A stretch of DNA of 64,000 nt from contig CABTOK010000007.1 of assembly GCA_902486425.1 (NCBI GenBank), forward strand, positions 372,001-436,000, read 5' to 3'. Each line of letters opens with the position of its first letter. Positions within the stretch are counted from its first letter, which is position 1. The translations under genes and the position numbers were made by a program. Below are positions 9,049 through 18,020 of the stretch, one piece after another. Under the pieces are notes generated by a model that had not been told where the DNA came from, made no database searches, and saw nothing but the letters and a program-made list of their open reading frames with translations. Source of the stretch: UBA11475 sp902486425 (lineage in GTDB: Bacteria > Bacillota > Clostridia > Christensenellales > Borkfalkiaceae).

Positions 9049-11838
9049 TTACTTTAATATAATTCTTAAATTAAGTTCGCCCGCCTTTTTAGCTCTGTGT
9101 TCCTTCGGAAGTTCAGGTCCGCACGATTGTGTTCCTACGCCGGACATTGCCGCGTCGATATTTACATAAGTATCGCCGGTCTTTACAAGCTCGAAGTCGT
9201 GTTTTTCAGAGCAAAGTTGTTTCGTCGAATACGGCTTCGCGCTGAACGAGAACGATTTGTCTTTCGAATAAAATTCAAGATTACCTATTTTAACATAATC
9301 GGTACCGTAATGACTTCCGTATTCCTGCGGTTTAATATAAGGACATTCGTTTTCGGACGCTTTATAATTAAATTCGTCTTTAACGGTATAATGACGCTTA
9401 TCCGAATAACTTTCACCCTTACCGTATCCTAAATATTCGATATTTTTATCGCCTGAAAGAACAAATTCAAAGCCGACTCTCGGCAAGAATTCAATAATAT
9501 ACCTAGCGTTGTATTTTAAGCTTAAATCAACAAAACCTTCGCCTTGCTTAAGCGTAACGGTATAACCTAAATGCGGTACCGAAGCCTGTGCAACAAGTTT
9601 ACCTTTTATAACGGTTTCGTTTTTATTCGTCGTTATTTCATCCGCTATCTGGAATACGTGTTCGATATTGAATTTAATCCAATTGTTTTTAGCGAACATA
9701 TCGTTATCGAGATACGCTCTAAGGTCAGTCAGACGAATATCTGACGTAATTTTTTCGCCGTTCGAGTAAAGAGCAAAGCTTCCGTCTTTATTTACCTTGT
9801 ATTCAAGATTTTTACCGGAAACTTTCGTAAATTTATACGGCGTAAGCTCAAAAAACGCCTTGGCAAGTTCCGTTCCTTCTTTTATAAGACCGTTTTTACA
9901 AGATGTAAACGAAATATATACCGCCGAGTAACCGTTTGATTTAGGAGTTTCAAACGGGATAAGAACCGACTTATCCGGCATAAGCGAAATTTCGGTAACG
10001 CTTTCGGAAGCAACTTTGCCATCTGCTTTTACGGTAACGTTTATTTTACCGTTTATCGGTGCGAAATAATTTCTCGAAGTAACTTTTATTTTTCCTCCGA
10101 CTCGTTCGAACGTAAGATTTTCATATGCCTTTTTGACTTCCTCGAACGACGACTTGATTTTTCTGTCGGGAGTTACGAGCCCGTCCACGCAGAAGTTTCC
10201 GTCGTGAATAAGTTCGCCGTTATCGCCGCCGTATAAAAAACCTTTGTCTGTTTTTACGGCATGATCGGTGTATTCCCAAACAAAACCGCCCATAATACAG
10301 TCTTTTTTATAAATAACGTTCCAATAATCGGTAACGTCTCCGCAACTGTTACCCATTGCGTGAGTATATTCGCACATTACAAGAGGCTTGTCGCAATCCA
10401 TCGAGTCGGAAAATTCATCGAGCCACCAAACGCGCGGATACATTCTGGAATACATATCAAGAACCTGAGTGCGTCTGTACGCCGGCGTTTCGCCGTCTTT
10501 GTAATAATATCTGTTGAGAGCGCCTTCGTAATGAATCGGACGAGTCGAATCGTATTCTTTAAGCTTTACGGCGGCGTTTTCGAAATTAGATCCCCAACCG
10601 GCTTCATTGCCGAGCGACCATATTATAACCGAAGCCCTGTTTTTATCGCGTTTAGCCATATCGAGAATTCTTCTTTCCGTCTGAGGATAAAATCTCGAGT
10701 CTTCCGCAATAGCGTCATAATAAGACTGGTTATAATCGCCCGGTTCCCATACTACGCCATGACATTCGATATCCGCTTCTTCGAGAAGATAAATTCCGTA
10801 TTTATCGCATAAAAGCGGTAAAAGCGGATGGCATGGATAATGGCTCGTTCTTATGGCGTTAACGTTGTTCTCCTTCATTATTTTAAGGTCTTTTATAATA
10901 TCGTCGACCGTCTCGACAAATCCGTTGACCGTCGAAGAATGTCTGTTTACGCCTTTCAGCTTTATCGGCTTATCGTTAAGGTAAAAAACGTTGCCCTTTA
11001 TTTCCACCGTTCTGAATCCTACAAATTCGTGAATATACTCGCCGTTATAGTAAATAACGAGTTCGTAAAGTTCCGGAGATTCGGCTGACCATAACGCAGG
11101 ATTTTTCACATTAAAAATCGCCTTTTTACCCGACTTTTCCCCTAAAAGTCCGCCTTTATAATAAAGCTTATAATAACAGTTTTTATCTGCGGATATTTCG
11201 AGCCTGCCTTTTTTATCAGCAACAATACGATAGTCGAAAACGTGATCTTCGGGACGAGAAAGTACGTATACTTCTCTAAAAATACCCGAAAGTCTGAATT
11301 TATCCTGATCCTCGAGATATGTGCCGACGTTTTTTTCGAGGACGATTACTTTTATTTTATTATTTCCTTCGCGTACGAATGCAGAAACGTCGAATTCCGA
11401 AATATTATGAGAGATCGAAGCGTATCCCACAAATTCGTCGTTTAAGAAAAGATAAAACGCACTGTCAACGCCTTCGAAAACGATATAATTTTTTTTCGAT
11501 AAATCGAAAGTTTTTTCGGTCGTGTATACGCCGACGGAATTTTTGCCGTAAATATTTACGGGATCGTTCGGCATTGTAAACTTTGTATTTACGTACGCAG
11601 GTTTGCCATAGCCCAAAAGCTGCCAGTTGGACGGCGTTTTCATTTTTACTCCGCCTTCGGCGTTAAATACTTCTTCGAAAAAATCTTCGAAGTACTTAAA
11701 ATTCCAATCGCCGATAAAAGATATTTCTTCAGACATTGTTCTGTCTTCGTTATATTTTTCGGACAGGAACGGAACGTAATACGCCCTTTGCGGCATAGCG
11801 TTTATTTTAGGTTCGAGTTCGTTATGATAGTTATACAT
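9049..11838 (-). CDS. lacZ: Beta-galactosidase, GH2 family, LacZ type
   Basis: A cytoplasmic glycoside hydrolase that splits beta-galactosides. The 929-residue protein has the GH2 order: jelly-roll sugar-binding domain (about 40-200), Ig-like domain (200-290), TIM barrel (290-570), and C-terminal beta domains including the Bgal small chain. The acid/base is E412 in WSLGNEAG and the nucleophile E490 in MCEYTHAMGN. No signal peptide is seen. I place the start at the ATG at 11838 because GAGGAG lies about 10 bases upstream; an in-frame TTG at 11856 falls on that ribosome site. It lies 79 bp after a DUF4965 gene; galM and a sugar-phosphate-type transporter lie about 9 kb away. Confidence 0.95.
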   Translation of the reverse strand: MYNYHNELEPKINAMPQRAYYVPFLSEKYNEDRTMSEEISFIGDWNFKYFEDFFEEVFNAEGGVKMKTPSNWQLLGYGKPAYVNTKFTMPNDPVNIYGKNSVGVYTTEKTFDLSKKNYIVFEGVDSAFYLFLNDEFVGYASISHNISEFDVSAFVREGNNKIKVIVLEKNVGTYLEDQDKFRLSGIFREVYVLSRPEDHVFDYRIVADKKGRLEISADKNCYYKLYYKGGLLGEKSGKKAIFNVKNPALWSAESPELYELVIYYNGEYIHEFVGFRTVEIKGNVFYLNDKPIKLKGVNRHSSTVNGFVETVDDIIKDLKIMKENNVNAIRTSHYPCHPLLPLLCDKYGIYLLEEADIECHGVVWEPGDYNQSYYDAIAEDSRFYPQTERRILDMAKRDKNRASVIIWSLGNEAGWGSNFENAAVKLKEYDSTRPIHYEGALNRYYYKDGETPAYRRTQVLDMYSRMYPRVWWLDEFSDSMDCDKPLVMCEYTHAMGNSCGDVTDYWNVIYKKDCIMGGFVWEYTDHAVKTDKGFLYGGDNGELIHDGNFCVDGLVTPDRKIKSSFEEVKKAYENLTFERVGGKIKVTSRNYFAPINGKINVTVKADGKVASESVTEISLMPDKSVLIPFETPKSNGYSAVYISFTSCKNGLIKEGTELAKAFFELTPYKFTKVSGKNLEYKVNKDGSFALYSNGEKITSDIRLTDLRAYLDNDMFAKNNWIKFNIEHVFQIADEITTNKNETVIKGKLVAQASVPHLGYTVTLKQGEGFVDLSLKYNARYIIEFLPRVGFEFVLSGDKNIEYLGYGKGESYSDKRHYTVKDEFNYKASENECPYIKPQEYGSHYGTDYVKIGNLEFYSKDKSFSFSAKPYSTKQLCSEKHDFELVKTGDTYVNIDAAMSGVGTQSCGPELPKEHRAKKAGELNLRIILK

Positions 11839-11874
11839 TTTTGTTTTTCTCCTCAATCATTCTTCGTTCGTTTT

Positions 11875-11895
11875 AGATTATGTCAGATATAATCT
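11875..11895. promoter_or_regulatory. Inverted repeat between the DUF4965 gene and lacZ
   Basis: AGATTAT, 7 bases, then ATAATCT form a perfect 7-bp dyad in the 79-bp gap, about 37 bp upstream of the lacZ start. It could be an operator or a weak mRNA hairpin. No regulator gene is adjacent and no convincing promoter hexamers are seen. Confidence 0.4.
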
Positions 11896-11917
11896 TAACT
11901 AAAAACAATAGTAAAAA

Positions 11918-13978
11918 TCAGTTGTTTAATAATAATATAAAGTTTCCGCCCTGAACCGATCTCGCAATAAACCCTCTGTATTCTCCGGTAATCGTTTCGT
12001 ACCAATCCGAAAAAGGAATTCTCGAAACAGTTTCTTTTAAGTACCTGTCGAGAGCGGCTATAAATACCTTAGCGTCTTCCTTGTCATACGCAAGACTTGC
12101 CGTCCACATAAGCCAGTCGGACTTTGAATAATTCTTTCTGCTATCAAGCGGTACACCGTACTTGTTGCACTTAGGAATATAAGACTTCACTTCGGTTTCA
12201 TAAAACTTTTTATCGAACAAACCGAGATTTAATATCTTATCGAAAGCGAGATTGTACTTTAAGCTGAACGTAGAATCATCCGTATTCCATGTAATAGGAC
12301 ACCATTTATATTTTGCTGCGAAATTTTCGATTTCCTGAGCAAATTTTTCGGCGGTTTCTCTGTAATGCTTATAACCGGTTTCGTTTCCTAAAGCTTTACA
12401 TATTTCCGCATAGCATCCTATACCCACAGTCGCTTTTATGGCTAAATTTATATTCTTGTCGAGGTGTCCAGCAAAGTCGTCGGTACAAAGCTGATTTGCA
12501 GGTATAAGACCGTACTTTTCGAGATAAACAACCCATTTTTCGAGAAGATCCGCATTTTCCGCAAGGAAGTCTTTCTTTCCGTCCTTATGGTAACATGCTT
12601 CGCACATGATAATCATATTCGCACATTCTTCTACCGGCATCTGTTTTTCGAAAACAAAAACGTCGGAATTTGCGGGATACATATAGTAATCGGGACGAGT
12701 TCTGTACTGTTTTGCCGTCCATGCGTTCGAAGTAGCATGGTATCTCGAATTATTTACTTCTCCTTCTTCCGCACCGTAAACCTGTCCGTCGCAGTTGGGG
12801 TAAGTTCCTCCGTCGTGCGGAGCGAAATCGTAAGTCCATACGGGCATTCTGGCGAATTTGAAAATCGGACGCATCATGCCTTTTACATATTCGGTATCGT
12901 ATAAAAGATAGAGCGGCACGGACGGATAAGAAACGTCCACGGTCGCTATACAGCTGTTGGAATCGGCTTCTCTCGACATAAACAAAACGTTTCCTTCCGT
13001 ATCCAGGCAAAGTTTGTGCATAGCTATGGACTGACGAAGCGAAGCGTATAATACGTTAAGGTATTCTTCCCCGTATTTTCCTGCTTTTTTCTTAAGATCG
13101 GCGTCAAGTACGGTTAAGTGTTTATCTATCTTTTCGGAATTTGCGAAAGTCTCGTTCATAGCGTCAACGATCGTCTTGCCGTTTCTGTAATAAAAGTCGT
13201 AAAGATACTTACCGTAATATCTCGCTGCGGCAATATCGTCGAAAGCGAGCATGATTTTACCCTTTTCGGCTTTGTTTACCGACATAATATACTTGTCGAC
13301 GTTCCACCCGCTCTGCTGAAGCTCGGCGGTAGTGAAAGGAAGTTCTTCCGACTTTATAAGTCCCGCAAGATAATCTCTTACGCCGTTTTTGTGCGTTATA
13401 TAGGCTTTTTCGCCGGTGATATAATAATAACCCCATTCTGCGCAGACGTCGTCTTCGGCTGCAGATAACGGGGCCTGACGGTTAAGACCTATTCTCGCGG
13501 CTTCGAATCCGTTAAGTTTAAATACGCAACCTACAACGCCTTTGTTCGAGAAGGAACGATGATCGTCGTTGTTATAGCAGATATTTTCGTTTATAAACAA
13601 GGTTATTTCGTAATCGTGCTTCTTATCTGATGTAATCTCATAATTCATATATGCGACCGGACACGAAAGCGTATCCATGTCGTCGAGAGGAAGCGGCGAT
13701 ACGAATGATAATTTAAGAGTAACGTCCTCTATTTTGAATTCATAATCGGTAGTATACGACGAAACGGAAAGTTTAGTCTGTTCGGCCTTAGCTATTCCGC
13801 CGTAATTTCCCATATATTCGTAAGGCTTACCGTCGATTTTTAAAACTCCGTAAAACTTCTTCTTCATTCCGCTCCAAAAAATAACGTCGGAATCGTTAAG
13901 CTGTTCCGAATACGCCCAGAACGAAAAGTACGGATCCTTTACAAAAAGCGGATAGGCCGGTAAAAGTCTTTTGTTCAT
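11918..13978 (-). CDS. DUF4965 / glutaminase-A-like protein, cytoplasmic
   Basis: A 686-residue protein matching the DUF5127-DUF4965-DUF1793 architecture first named for fungal glutaminase GtaA. The N-terminal beta domain (1-250) includes LFVKDPYFSFWA. The alpha/alpha barrel (280-680) has the characteristic TVDVSYPSVPLYLLYDTEYV region and APHDGGTYPNCDGQ box. No signal peptide is present, unlike many secreted relatives. In gut bacteria such genes often sit with glycoside hydrolases, as here beside lacZ; a glycan-related activity is inference, and the glutaminase name should not be taken as activity. AAGGAGAAATAAG precedes the ATG. Confidence 0.85.
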   Translation of the reverse strand: MNKRLLPAYPLFVKDPYFSFWAYSEQLNDSDVIFWSGMKKKFYGVLKIDGKPYEYMGNYGGIAKAEQTKLSVSSYTTDYEFKIEDVTLKLSFVSPLPLDDMDTLSCPVAYMNYEITSDKKHDYEITLFINENICYNNDDHRSFSNKGVVGCVFKLNGFEAARIGLNRQAPLSAAEDDVCAEWGYYYITGEKAYITHKNGVRDYLAGLIKSEELPFTTAELQQSGWNVDKYIMSVNKAEKGKIMLAFDDIAAARYYGKYLYDFYYRNGKTIVDAMNETFANSEKIDKHLTVLDADLKKKAGKYGEEYLNVLYASLRQSIAMHKLCLDTEGNVLFMSREADSNSCIATVDVSYPSVPLYLLYDTEYVKGMMRPIFKFARMPVWTYDFAPHDGGTYPNCDGQVYGAEEGEVNNSRYHATSNAWTAKQYRTRPDYYMYPANSDVFVFEKQMPVEECANMIIMCEACYHKDGKKDFLAENADLLEKWVVYLEKYGLIPANQLCTDDFAGHLDKNINLAIKATVGIGCYAEICKALGNETGYKHYRETAEKFAQEIENFAAKYKWCPITWNTDDSTFSLKYNLAFDKILNLGLFDKKFYETEVKSYIPKCNKYGVPLDSRKNYSKSDWLMWTASLAYDKEDAKVFIAALDRYLKETVSRIPFSDWYETITGEYRGFIARSVQGGNFILLLNN

Positions 13979-14011
13979 TCTTATTTCTCCTTGATTAAAT
14001 AATCTCTGTAA

Positions 14012-14036
14012 AAAAAGGCGAAAACCGCCGTTTTTA
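14012..14036 (-). terminator. Terminator between GDPD gene and DUF4965 gene
   Basis: GGCG, AAAAC, CGCC form a short hairpin flanked by A runs and T runs on both strands, 9 bp after the GDPD stop. It should end or attenuate the GDPD transcript before the DUF4965-lacZ pair. Confidence 0.65.
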
Positions 14037-14044
14037 TTTATTTT

Positions 14045-14887
14045 TTATTTGTTTCTGTATCCTTTGCTTTCGAGATATTCTCTGCATAAAAGCGTCCAGT
14101 CGGTCTGAATTATATCAGCCTTCTTTTCTGCCATGAATCCCCATACGTAATCGGGATCGCCCAAAACGGCTTTGTCGTCGATATGGTCACCTGCGATAAC
14201 GTCTTTATAGTTATAACAAATGGAATTAAGCCATACGATTTTGTTCTTTTCGTGAAGTTCATCGATAAATTTGTCCGATATAACTTCGTCGGAATCGTTT
14301 TTGAATAAGATTTCGCATCCGACGAAATTTACGCCGCAGTCGTAAAATTCGGGAGTAATCTGGTTTTTATCCCTTATTATCGCCATATATTGCATATCAT
14401 AGGCGTATTTTTTTAGCATATCCACCGTGTTTTTATCGGGATTGCTTTTTACTATGCATTGGTCCGCCATACCGTGTCTTCTTATAACCGAAGAGATTTC
14501 TTCCGGATCGTCCCAGAATTTATCCACGTTTATTATGCATTTGCCTTTAAGCTCTTCGAGAACGTCGTCGAATTTAGCTATTTTATACTGCGTCTCGGTA
14601 ATGTCCTGATTGGCGAGATAAATTTTGTCGGCTTCCGCAGAAGTCATATTTTTGAAATCGCCGCCGTGATAATTCCAGCCGAAATGAACGGGTTCCATAC
14701 CGGGATGCAGAAGATAAAGTTTTTTATCCTTTGTTTCGGATACGTCAAGTTCGACTATATCCGCTCCCTGATTTACGGCTGCAATAAAACACTCCAACGA
14801 GTTGCACGGAATATTTCCTCCGTTCACACCTCTGTGCGCAGCTACAAGAATCTTCTTATTTTTTAAAGCGTTTTCAAGATAATTCAT
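14045..14887 (-). CDS. Glycerophosphodiester phosphodiesterase family protein
   Basis: A 280-residue GDPD-fold TIM barrel that by family would hydrolyse glycerophosphodiesters to glycerol-3-phosphate and an alcohol. The catalytic histidine is in VAAHRGVNGG, the metal-binding ELD in DIVELDVSET, and the second histidine in LLHPGMEP (HP). The family insert after it is present and the C-terminal segment ends IIQTDWTLLCREYL. No signal peptide is seen, so it is cytoplasmic. A promoter at 14930-14958 and a CGGAGA ribosome site precede it. It faces the chrA pair head to head. Confidence 0.9.
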   Translation of the reverse strand: MNYLENALKNKKILVAAHRGVNGGNIPCNSLECFIAAVNQGADIVELDVSETKDKKLYLLHPGMEPVHFGWNYHGGDFKNMTSAEADKIYLANQDITETQYKIAKFDDVLEELKGKCIINVDKFWDDPEEISSVIRRHGMADQCIVKSNPDKNTVDMLKKYAYDMQYMAIIRDKNQITPEFYDCGVNFVGCEILFKNDSDEVISDKFIDELHEKNKIVWLNSICYNYKDVIAGDHIDDKAVLGDPDYVWGFMAEKKADIIQTDWTLLCREYLESKGYRNK

Positions 14888-14929
14888 ATAATCTCCGAAA
14901 TAAATAAAAAATTGTTATTTATCATTCGA

Positions 14930-14958
14930 ATTATAACAAATAATTATATTAAAATCAA
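14930..14958 (-). promoter_or_regulatory. Sigma-A promoter of the GDPD gene
   Basis: Minus strand: TTGATT (14958-14953), 17 bp, TATAAT (14935-14930). The expected start is near 14923, leaving a leader of about 36 nt containing CGGAGA before the ATG at 14887. Confidence 0.75.
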
Positions 14959-14987
14959 CACGAAACCGAAAAATTAATCAAAATTAT

Positions 14988-15015
14988 TTGATTAATTTTC
15001 ATATAGTTGTATAAT
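14988..15015 (+). promoter_or_regulatory. Sigma-A promoter giving a probable leaderless chrA mRNA
   Basis: TTGATT (14988-14993), 16-bp spacer, TATAAT (15010-15015), then the 6-base discriminator ACCATT and the ATG at 15022. The geometry is the same as at the amidohydrolase gene. No Shine-Dalgarno sequence is present. Confidence 0.8.
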
Positions 15016-15021
15016 ACCATT

Positions 15022-15624
15022 ATGAAACGTGCTTTAAAATTATTTTTAGTGTTTATAAAAATCGGTCTGTTCACTTTCGGCGGCGGTTACGCCATGATTT
15101 CGCTCGTAGAAAACGAATTCGTAACCAAACGCAAAACTCTCACGGACGGCGAATTTTTAGATCTTATATCCGTTGCGGAATCCACACCGGGACCTATCGC
15201 CATTAACATGGCTACATACGTCGGATATAAAGAATGTGGTTTTTTAGGCGCGGTTTTCGCCACTTTGGGAGTTATAACGCCATCTTTCATTATAATTTTT
15301 GTTATATCTCTGTTTTTAGGCAATTTCTTAAAAAATGAAATAGTTCTGAAAGCTTTCAAAGGCATTTCATGCGCGGTCGCCGTAATAATACTTTTCGCAG
15401 GAATAAAACTTCTTAAAAGCGTGAAAAAAAATGTTTTTTGCATCTTGCTTTTTATTGCTTCGCTTACAATAAATGTTCTGTGCGAAATAAAAGTAATAAA
15501 TTTTTCGTATATGACTATCGCCCTGGTAGTTTCCGGCGGGATACTCGGAATTATTTTTATAAAACCCGAAAAGAGCCGCAATACGGACGATAATCGGGCT
15601 GTTAAAATCAAGGAGAACGAATAA
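15022..15624 (+). CDS. chrA: Chromate-type transporter, first subunit
   Basis: A 200-residue membrane protein of the CHR (chromate ion transporter) superfamily, short-chain form. Family signatures are visible: FTFGGGYAMISLVENEFV in the first membrane segment and TPGPIAINMATYVGY after it. About five to six membrane helices follow, and the tail after residue 190 is charged. Two-gene short-chain CHR pairs work together as one transporter; the true substrate in anaerobes is not established. The ATG at 15022 is chosen because an upstream TTG at 15007 overlaps the promoter -10 box. It overlaps the second subunit by one base (TAATG). Confidence 0.9.
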   Translation: MKRALKLFLVFIKIGLFTFGGGYAMISLVENEFVTKRKTLTDGEFLDLISVAESTPGPIAINMATYVGYKECGFLGAVFATLGVITPSFIIIFVISLFLGNFLKNEIVLKAFKGISCAVAVIILFAGIKLLKSVKKNVFCILLFIASLTINVLCEIKVINFSYMTIALVVSGGILGIIFIKPEKSRNTDDNRAVKIKENE

Positions 15625-16196
15625 TGCCGATTTTACTCGATCTTTTCATAACTTTTTTTCTTATAGGACTCTTCTCCTTCGGCGGCGGATACGGAATGGT
15701 GAGTCTTCTTCGCTCGATCGTAATAGATAAAGGCTGGCTTTCTGTGACGGAAGTATCCGATATGATCGCCGTTTCGGAAGCGACTCCCGGTCCGCTTTCC
15801 GTAAACATGGCTACATACGTCGGGAGCGTAAAAGGAGGATTTTTCGGCAGCCTGCTGGCAACAATAGCCGTAGTTCTCCCTGCGTTTATAATAATAGTAC
15901 TCGTTTATAAATTTTTAAATAAGTTCAGAACAAACAGATACGTAAGCGCATTTCTGACCGCCGCGCAACCCGTTATCGTCGCCCTGATTTTATCAACGGG
16001 ACTGATAATGATAGCCGAGTGTTTTTATGTGAATTTTAAAGATTTTTCGGCTGAACCGCAAATCGACGTCAAGGCTTTGATTTTTATAGCTGCACTTATC
16101 GTAACCGAAATAATTTATATAATTATTAAAAAGAAAAATATTTCGCCAATTATCCTGATATTTTTATCCGCGATTGCGGGGATTTTGGTTTTCTGA
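15624..16196 (+). CDS. chrA: Chromate-type transporter, second subunit
   Basis: A 190-residue CHR-family partner. It repeats the signatures FSFGGGYGMVSLLRSIV and TPGPLSVNMATYVGS, and has about six hydrophobic segments ending at the C-terminus. AAGGAGAACGA lies just before the ATG, inside the end of the first subunit, so translation is coupled. Both proteins keep their own complete motif set, which shows a natural two-gene arrangement and not a frameshifted long ChrA. A strong hairpin terminator follows within 20 bp. Confidence 0.9.
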   Translation: MPILLDLFITFFLIGLFSFGGGYGMVSLLRSIVIDKGWLSVTEVSDMIAVSEATPGPLSVNMATYVGSVKGGFFGSLLATIAVVLPAFIIIVLVYKFLNKFRTNRYVSAFLTAAQPVIVALILSTGLIMIAECFYVNFKDFSAEPQIDVKALIFIAALIVTEIIYIIIKKKNISPIILIFLSAIAGILVF

Positions 16197-16212
16197 AATA
16201 AAAAAATACATA

Positions 16213-16248
16213 TAAAAAAGGCCTTGACGAATCGTTAAAGCCTTTTTA
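16213..16248. terminator. Bidirectional terminator between chrA pair and aspS
   Basis: AAAAAGGC and GCCTTTTT arms, with a partly paired inner stem (ACGA/TCGT), form a hairpin with T runs on both strands. It serves both convergent transcription units. Confidence 0.85.
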
Positions 16249-16251
16249 TTT

Positions 16252-17997
16252 TTATATTTTATCGAGATCGAGTTTTATATGAACGTCTTTAAGAGCCTTT
16301 TCGTCTACCGTGTTGGGGGCGTTGCATAAAGGATCCTGCGCGTTCTTATTCATCGGAAAAGCATAAACGTCTCTTATATAGTCGTTGTGGGTTAACAGCA
16401 TCATAAGTCTGTCGAAACCCGCACCTGCACCTGCGTGCGGCGGTGCGCCGTAAGAAAAAGCGTTATAAAGCGCGGGGAATTTATTTTCGACGACAGATTT
16501 ATCGTATCCCGCAAGTCTGAAGAGTTCTACCATCATGTTCTGATCGTGATTTCTTACCGCACCGGACAAACTTTCGTATCCGTTGATTACGAGGTCGTAC
16601 TGATAAGCAACCGCGGCAAACGGATCTTTTTTAATCTCTTCAATGCTGCCCTGCGGCATCGAGAACGGATTGTGCGAAAAAGCAATGTTTCCGTCGTCGT
16701 CCTTTTCATAGAACGGGAAGTCTACTATCCAGCAGAATTTATAGTCGTTTTCGTCTATAAGGTTAAGTTCCGAACCGAGTTCGTTACGAAGCATGCCCGC
16801 ATATTTAACGGCTTTGTCGTATTCGTCCGCAACAAAGAATACGCTATCCCCGTTTTTATATCCGAGAACCTTGTTAAGAGCTTCCCTGTTTTCTTCGGTC
16901 ATGAATTTAGCCACGCCGCCGGTAAGTTCGTCGTTTTCTCCTACAATGAAGTATGCGAGACCTTTGGCTTCTCTCGACTTCAAAAAGTCGGTGAGCTTGT
17001 CGTAGAACTTTCTCGATTTAGCTCCCGTTTCCGCTTTTATCGCCTTGACGGTTTTGCCCTTGAATACTACGAACTCGGTATTTGCGAAAATATCGGTAAC
17101 GTCGACAACTTTTAACGGGTTGCGAAGATCGGGTTTATCCGAACAATAATCGCGCATAGAATCCGTATATTTGATTCTCGTAAACTTTTCGCCTATATCG
17201 ATGCCCTTGAATTCTTTGAAAATAGCTCTGTATAAGCCTTCGATAACGGCAAAAACGTCTTCTTGCGTGGCGAACGCCATCTCTAAGTCTATCTGATAGA
17301 ATTCCGTGGGAGAACGGTCTGCTCTCGCGTCTTCGTCTCTGAAGCACGGCGCTATCTGGAAATATCTGTCCAACCCGCTTACCATCAGAAGCTGTTTGAA
17401 CTGCTGCGGAGCCTGCGGCAGAGCGTAAAATTTACCGGGGTTAAGACGGCTCGGAACAAGAAAGTCTCTTGCGCCCTCTGGCGAACTTGCCGTTAAAATA
17501 GGAGTCTGAACTTCGGTGAAATTGTTGTCGTGCATGTAATTTCTTACAAAGTGCAACAAATCGCTCCTTAATTTGAGCATTTTCTGGTTATAATCCGCAC
17601 GGAGATTAAGGTATCTGTATTTAAGTCTTAAATCTTCGATAACCTTATCACTGTTTTTAATTTCAAAAGGAAGCGTCTGCGTGCATTTGCCGAGTATAGT
17701 TACAGACTCAGCCATGACTTCTATATCTCCGGTAGGCATGTTCGGGTTTTTACTCTCCCTTTCGAGAACCGTACCGGTAACCGAAACGACGTCTTCTTTA
17801 TTAAGGTTTACTTCTTCGTTCTCTTTGAAAATAACCTGCGTTACCCCATACATATCGCGAAGCGTTACGAAAGTAAGACCGCCGAGTTTACGGATGTCGT
17901 TTACCCAGCCCGCAAGAGTTACTTTTTTACCGACGTCCGAAATTCTTAAGGATCCGTTATCTGTATTTCTGTATATATTGTTAGTTACTTTATCCAT
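16252..17997 (-). CDS. aspS: Aspartyl-tRNA synthetase
   Basis: A 581-residue class II synthetase charging tRNA-Asp. It has an N-terminal OB anticodon-binding domain (about 15-105, GWVNDIRKLGGLTFVTLRD), catalytic motif 2 (FRDEDARADRSPTEFYQIDL), a bacterial GAD insertion (about 290-420), and motif 3 GAGAGFDRLMMLL near the C-terminus. Length fits the bacterial type. AAGGAG is 5-6 bases before the ATG. It follows a DUF2156 gene by 23 bp, so the two probably form an operon. No T-box leader is visible upstream. Confidence 0.97.
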   Translation of the reverse strand: MDKVTNNIYRNTDNGSLRISDVGKKVTLAGWVNDIRKLGGLTFVTLRDMYGVTQVIFKENEEVNLNKEDVVSVTGTVLERESKNPNMPTGDIEVMAESVTILGKCTQTLPFEIKNSDKVIEDLRLKYRYLNLRADYNQKMLKLRSDLLHFVRNYMHDNNFTEVQTPILTASSPEGARDFLVPSRLNPGKFYALPQAPQQFKQLLMVSGLDRYFQIAPCFRDEDARADRSPTEFYQIDLEMAFATQEDVFAVIEGLYRAIFKEFKGIDIGEKFTRIKYTDSMRDYCSDKPDLRNPLKVVDVTDIFANTEFVVFKGKTVKAIKAETGAKSRKFYDKLTDFLKSREAKGLAYFIVGENDELTGGVAKFMTEENREALNKVLGYKNGDSVFFVADEYDKAVKYAGMLRNELGSELNLIDENDYKFCWIVDFPFYEKDDDGNIAFSHNPFSMPQGSIEEIKKDPFAAVAYQYDLVINGYESLSGAVRNHDQNMMVELFRLAGYDKSVVENKFPALYNAFSYGAPPHAGAGAGFDRLMMLLTHNDYIRDVYAFPMNKNAQDPLCNAPNTVDEKALKDVHIKLDLDKI

Positions 17998-18020
17998 AAG
18001 TACTCCTTAAAAGGTTTATA

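Noticed and set aside
15022..16196. The chrA pair as a frameshifted single ChrA
   Set aside because: Each part has its own signature motifs, the second has its own strong ribosome site, and two-gene CHR pairs are common.
16435..17115. 226-codon plus-strand frame opposite aspS
   Set aside because: Antisense shadow of a conserved gene; composition is that of a reversed coding strand.
17998..18020. T-box or other aminoacyl-tRNA sensing leader before aspS
   Set aside because: Only 23 bp separate it from the upstream gene, and the region before DUF2156 has no T-box sequence.
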